The notes beneath the pieces are model-generated. The model worked only from the letters and a program-made list of their open reading frames with translations. It was not told the DNA's origin and searched no databases. Positions 60,448 to 60,705 of a stretch of 60,705 nt of DNA are shown in pieces. The translations under genes and the position numbers were made by a program. The stretch's first letter is position 1; every line of letters begins with the position of its first letter. Source of the stretch: Syntrophomonadaceae bacterium (GTDB taxonomy: Bacteria; Bacillota; Syntrophomonadia; Syntrophomonadales; Syntrophothermaceae); NCBI GenBank assembly GCA_012719535.1, contig JAAYAC010000084.1:1-60705 (forward strand). Direction: 5' to 3'.

Positions 60448-60705
60448 TTACTGGAGAATCCTGCGGGCGCAGATGTAACAGCTGGAGTAATAGGACTCAC
60501 CGAGGCCGGTGACGGTTATGCCCCGGTTGGTGCTGGCGTGGATAAAATTACCCTCCCCGGTGTAAATGCCAACGTGGTTAATATGGCCGGCCTCCCCCGT
60601 GGCAAAAAACACCAGGTCGCCAGGCTGCAACTCAGACTTCTCCACTTGTACGCCCAAACCTGCCTGGGCGCGTGAACTGTGCGGCAAACTGATGCCATGC
60701 TGGGA
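60448..60705 (-). CDS. NlpC/P60 cell-wall hydrolase, C-terminal part
   Basis: The frame is open to the end of the window, so the 5' part is missing; 85 residues are present. They show the NlpC/P60 pattern: GISLPHSSRAQA, then GDLVFF (about 31-36), the catalytic His in INHVGIYTGEG and the third polar residue in FIHAS. The catalytic Cys (DCSGF) must lie just beyond the window edge. Proteins of this class cleave D-Glu-DAP type links in peptidoglycan and are usually exported. Confidence 0.9.
   Translation of the reverse strand, partial: SQHGISLPHSSRAQAGLGVQVEKSELQPGDLVFFATGEAGHINHVGIYTGEGNFIHASTNRGITVTGLGESYYSSCYICARRILQ

Overview
The window looks like a chromosomal segment of an endospore-forming, anaerobic Gram-positive bacterium of the Clostridia, most like the Peptococcaceae/Desulfotomaculum-Pelotomaculum type. 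The evidence is an alpha/beta-type small acid-soluble spore protein, a four-gene ger germination operon, spoVK, LexA with a Bacillus-type SOS box, a GSI-alpha glutamine synthetase, menaquinone synthesis by the futalosine route, and genes with strong AGGAGG ribosome binding sites and frequent TTG/GTG starts. The species assignment is inference. No rRNA, CRISPR array, prophage or complete insertion sequence was seen.

Layout. Nearly all genes lie on the minus strand. Roughly 0.3-7 kb: DUF503 protein, thiolase plus DUF35 pair, yhaO-yhaN, ychF. 7-12.8 kb: PH-domain membrane protein, a small Cys-rich protein with pfkA, htrA, a decayed stretch, and an orphan magnesium-chelatase-type AAA ATPase. 13-16.8 kb (plus strand): a five-PAS protein with no output domain, then a DUF523/PP-loop pair. 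16.8-19.2 kb: SGNH hydrolase flanked by two paralogous MBL hydrolases. 19.3-26.2 kb: UPF0182 membrane protein, an MTAP-like phosphorylase and mqnC-mqnA-mqnE. 26.2-30.3 kb: ABC-class ATPase, ddl and a PHP phosphoesterase. 30.4-32.2 kb (plus strand): tRNA-Trp, a TtcA-like gene and lexA. 32.4-48.8 kb: a long minus-strand run, miaB-mutS-(hydantoinase-like)-(HDAC-like)-mutL-methyltransferase-miaA-hfq-spoVK-hflX-PLP enzyme-DUF456-glnA. 48.8-52.4 kb: glucosaminidase, DUF47, DegV and radical SAM genes plus a 41-codon membrane ORF. 52.5-57.3 kb: SASP, DUF1858 gene and ger operon. 57.5-60.7 kb: guaB-thioesterase-MgtC, a small HTH-like protein and the 3' part of an NlpC/P60 hydrolase.

How it fits together. 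mutS and mutL bracket a translationally coupled hydantoinase-like/HDAC-like pair. miaB, miaA, hfq, hflX, the RsmJ-like methyltransferase, the TtcA-like protein and the second PP-loop protein make a strong RNA-modification and translation theme. The mqn cluster lacks a recognisable mqnB, and the adjacent MTAP-like protein carries residues expected of a 6-oxopurine enzyme, so it may fill that step.

Most notable finding: a 66-codon DUF1858 reading frame at 52809-53006. It has an in-frame TGA exactly where the family has the second Cys of its CxxC motif, followed at bacterial-SECIS distance by a 7-bp hairpin with a GGG loop. This is a strong selenoprotein candidate that a standard gene caller would miss. 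Other points are two families of short dispersed repeats, a tRNA-Trp with a damaged T-stem, a YhaO lacking the motif-III histidine, and a likely two-TM germinant-receptor D protein.
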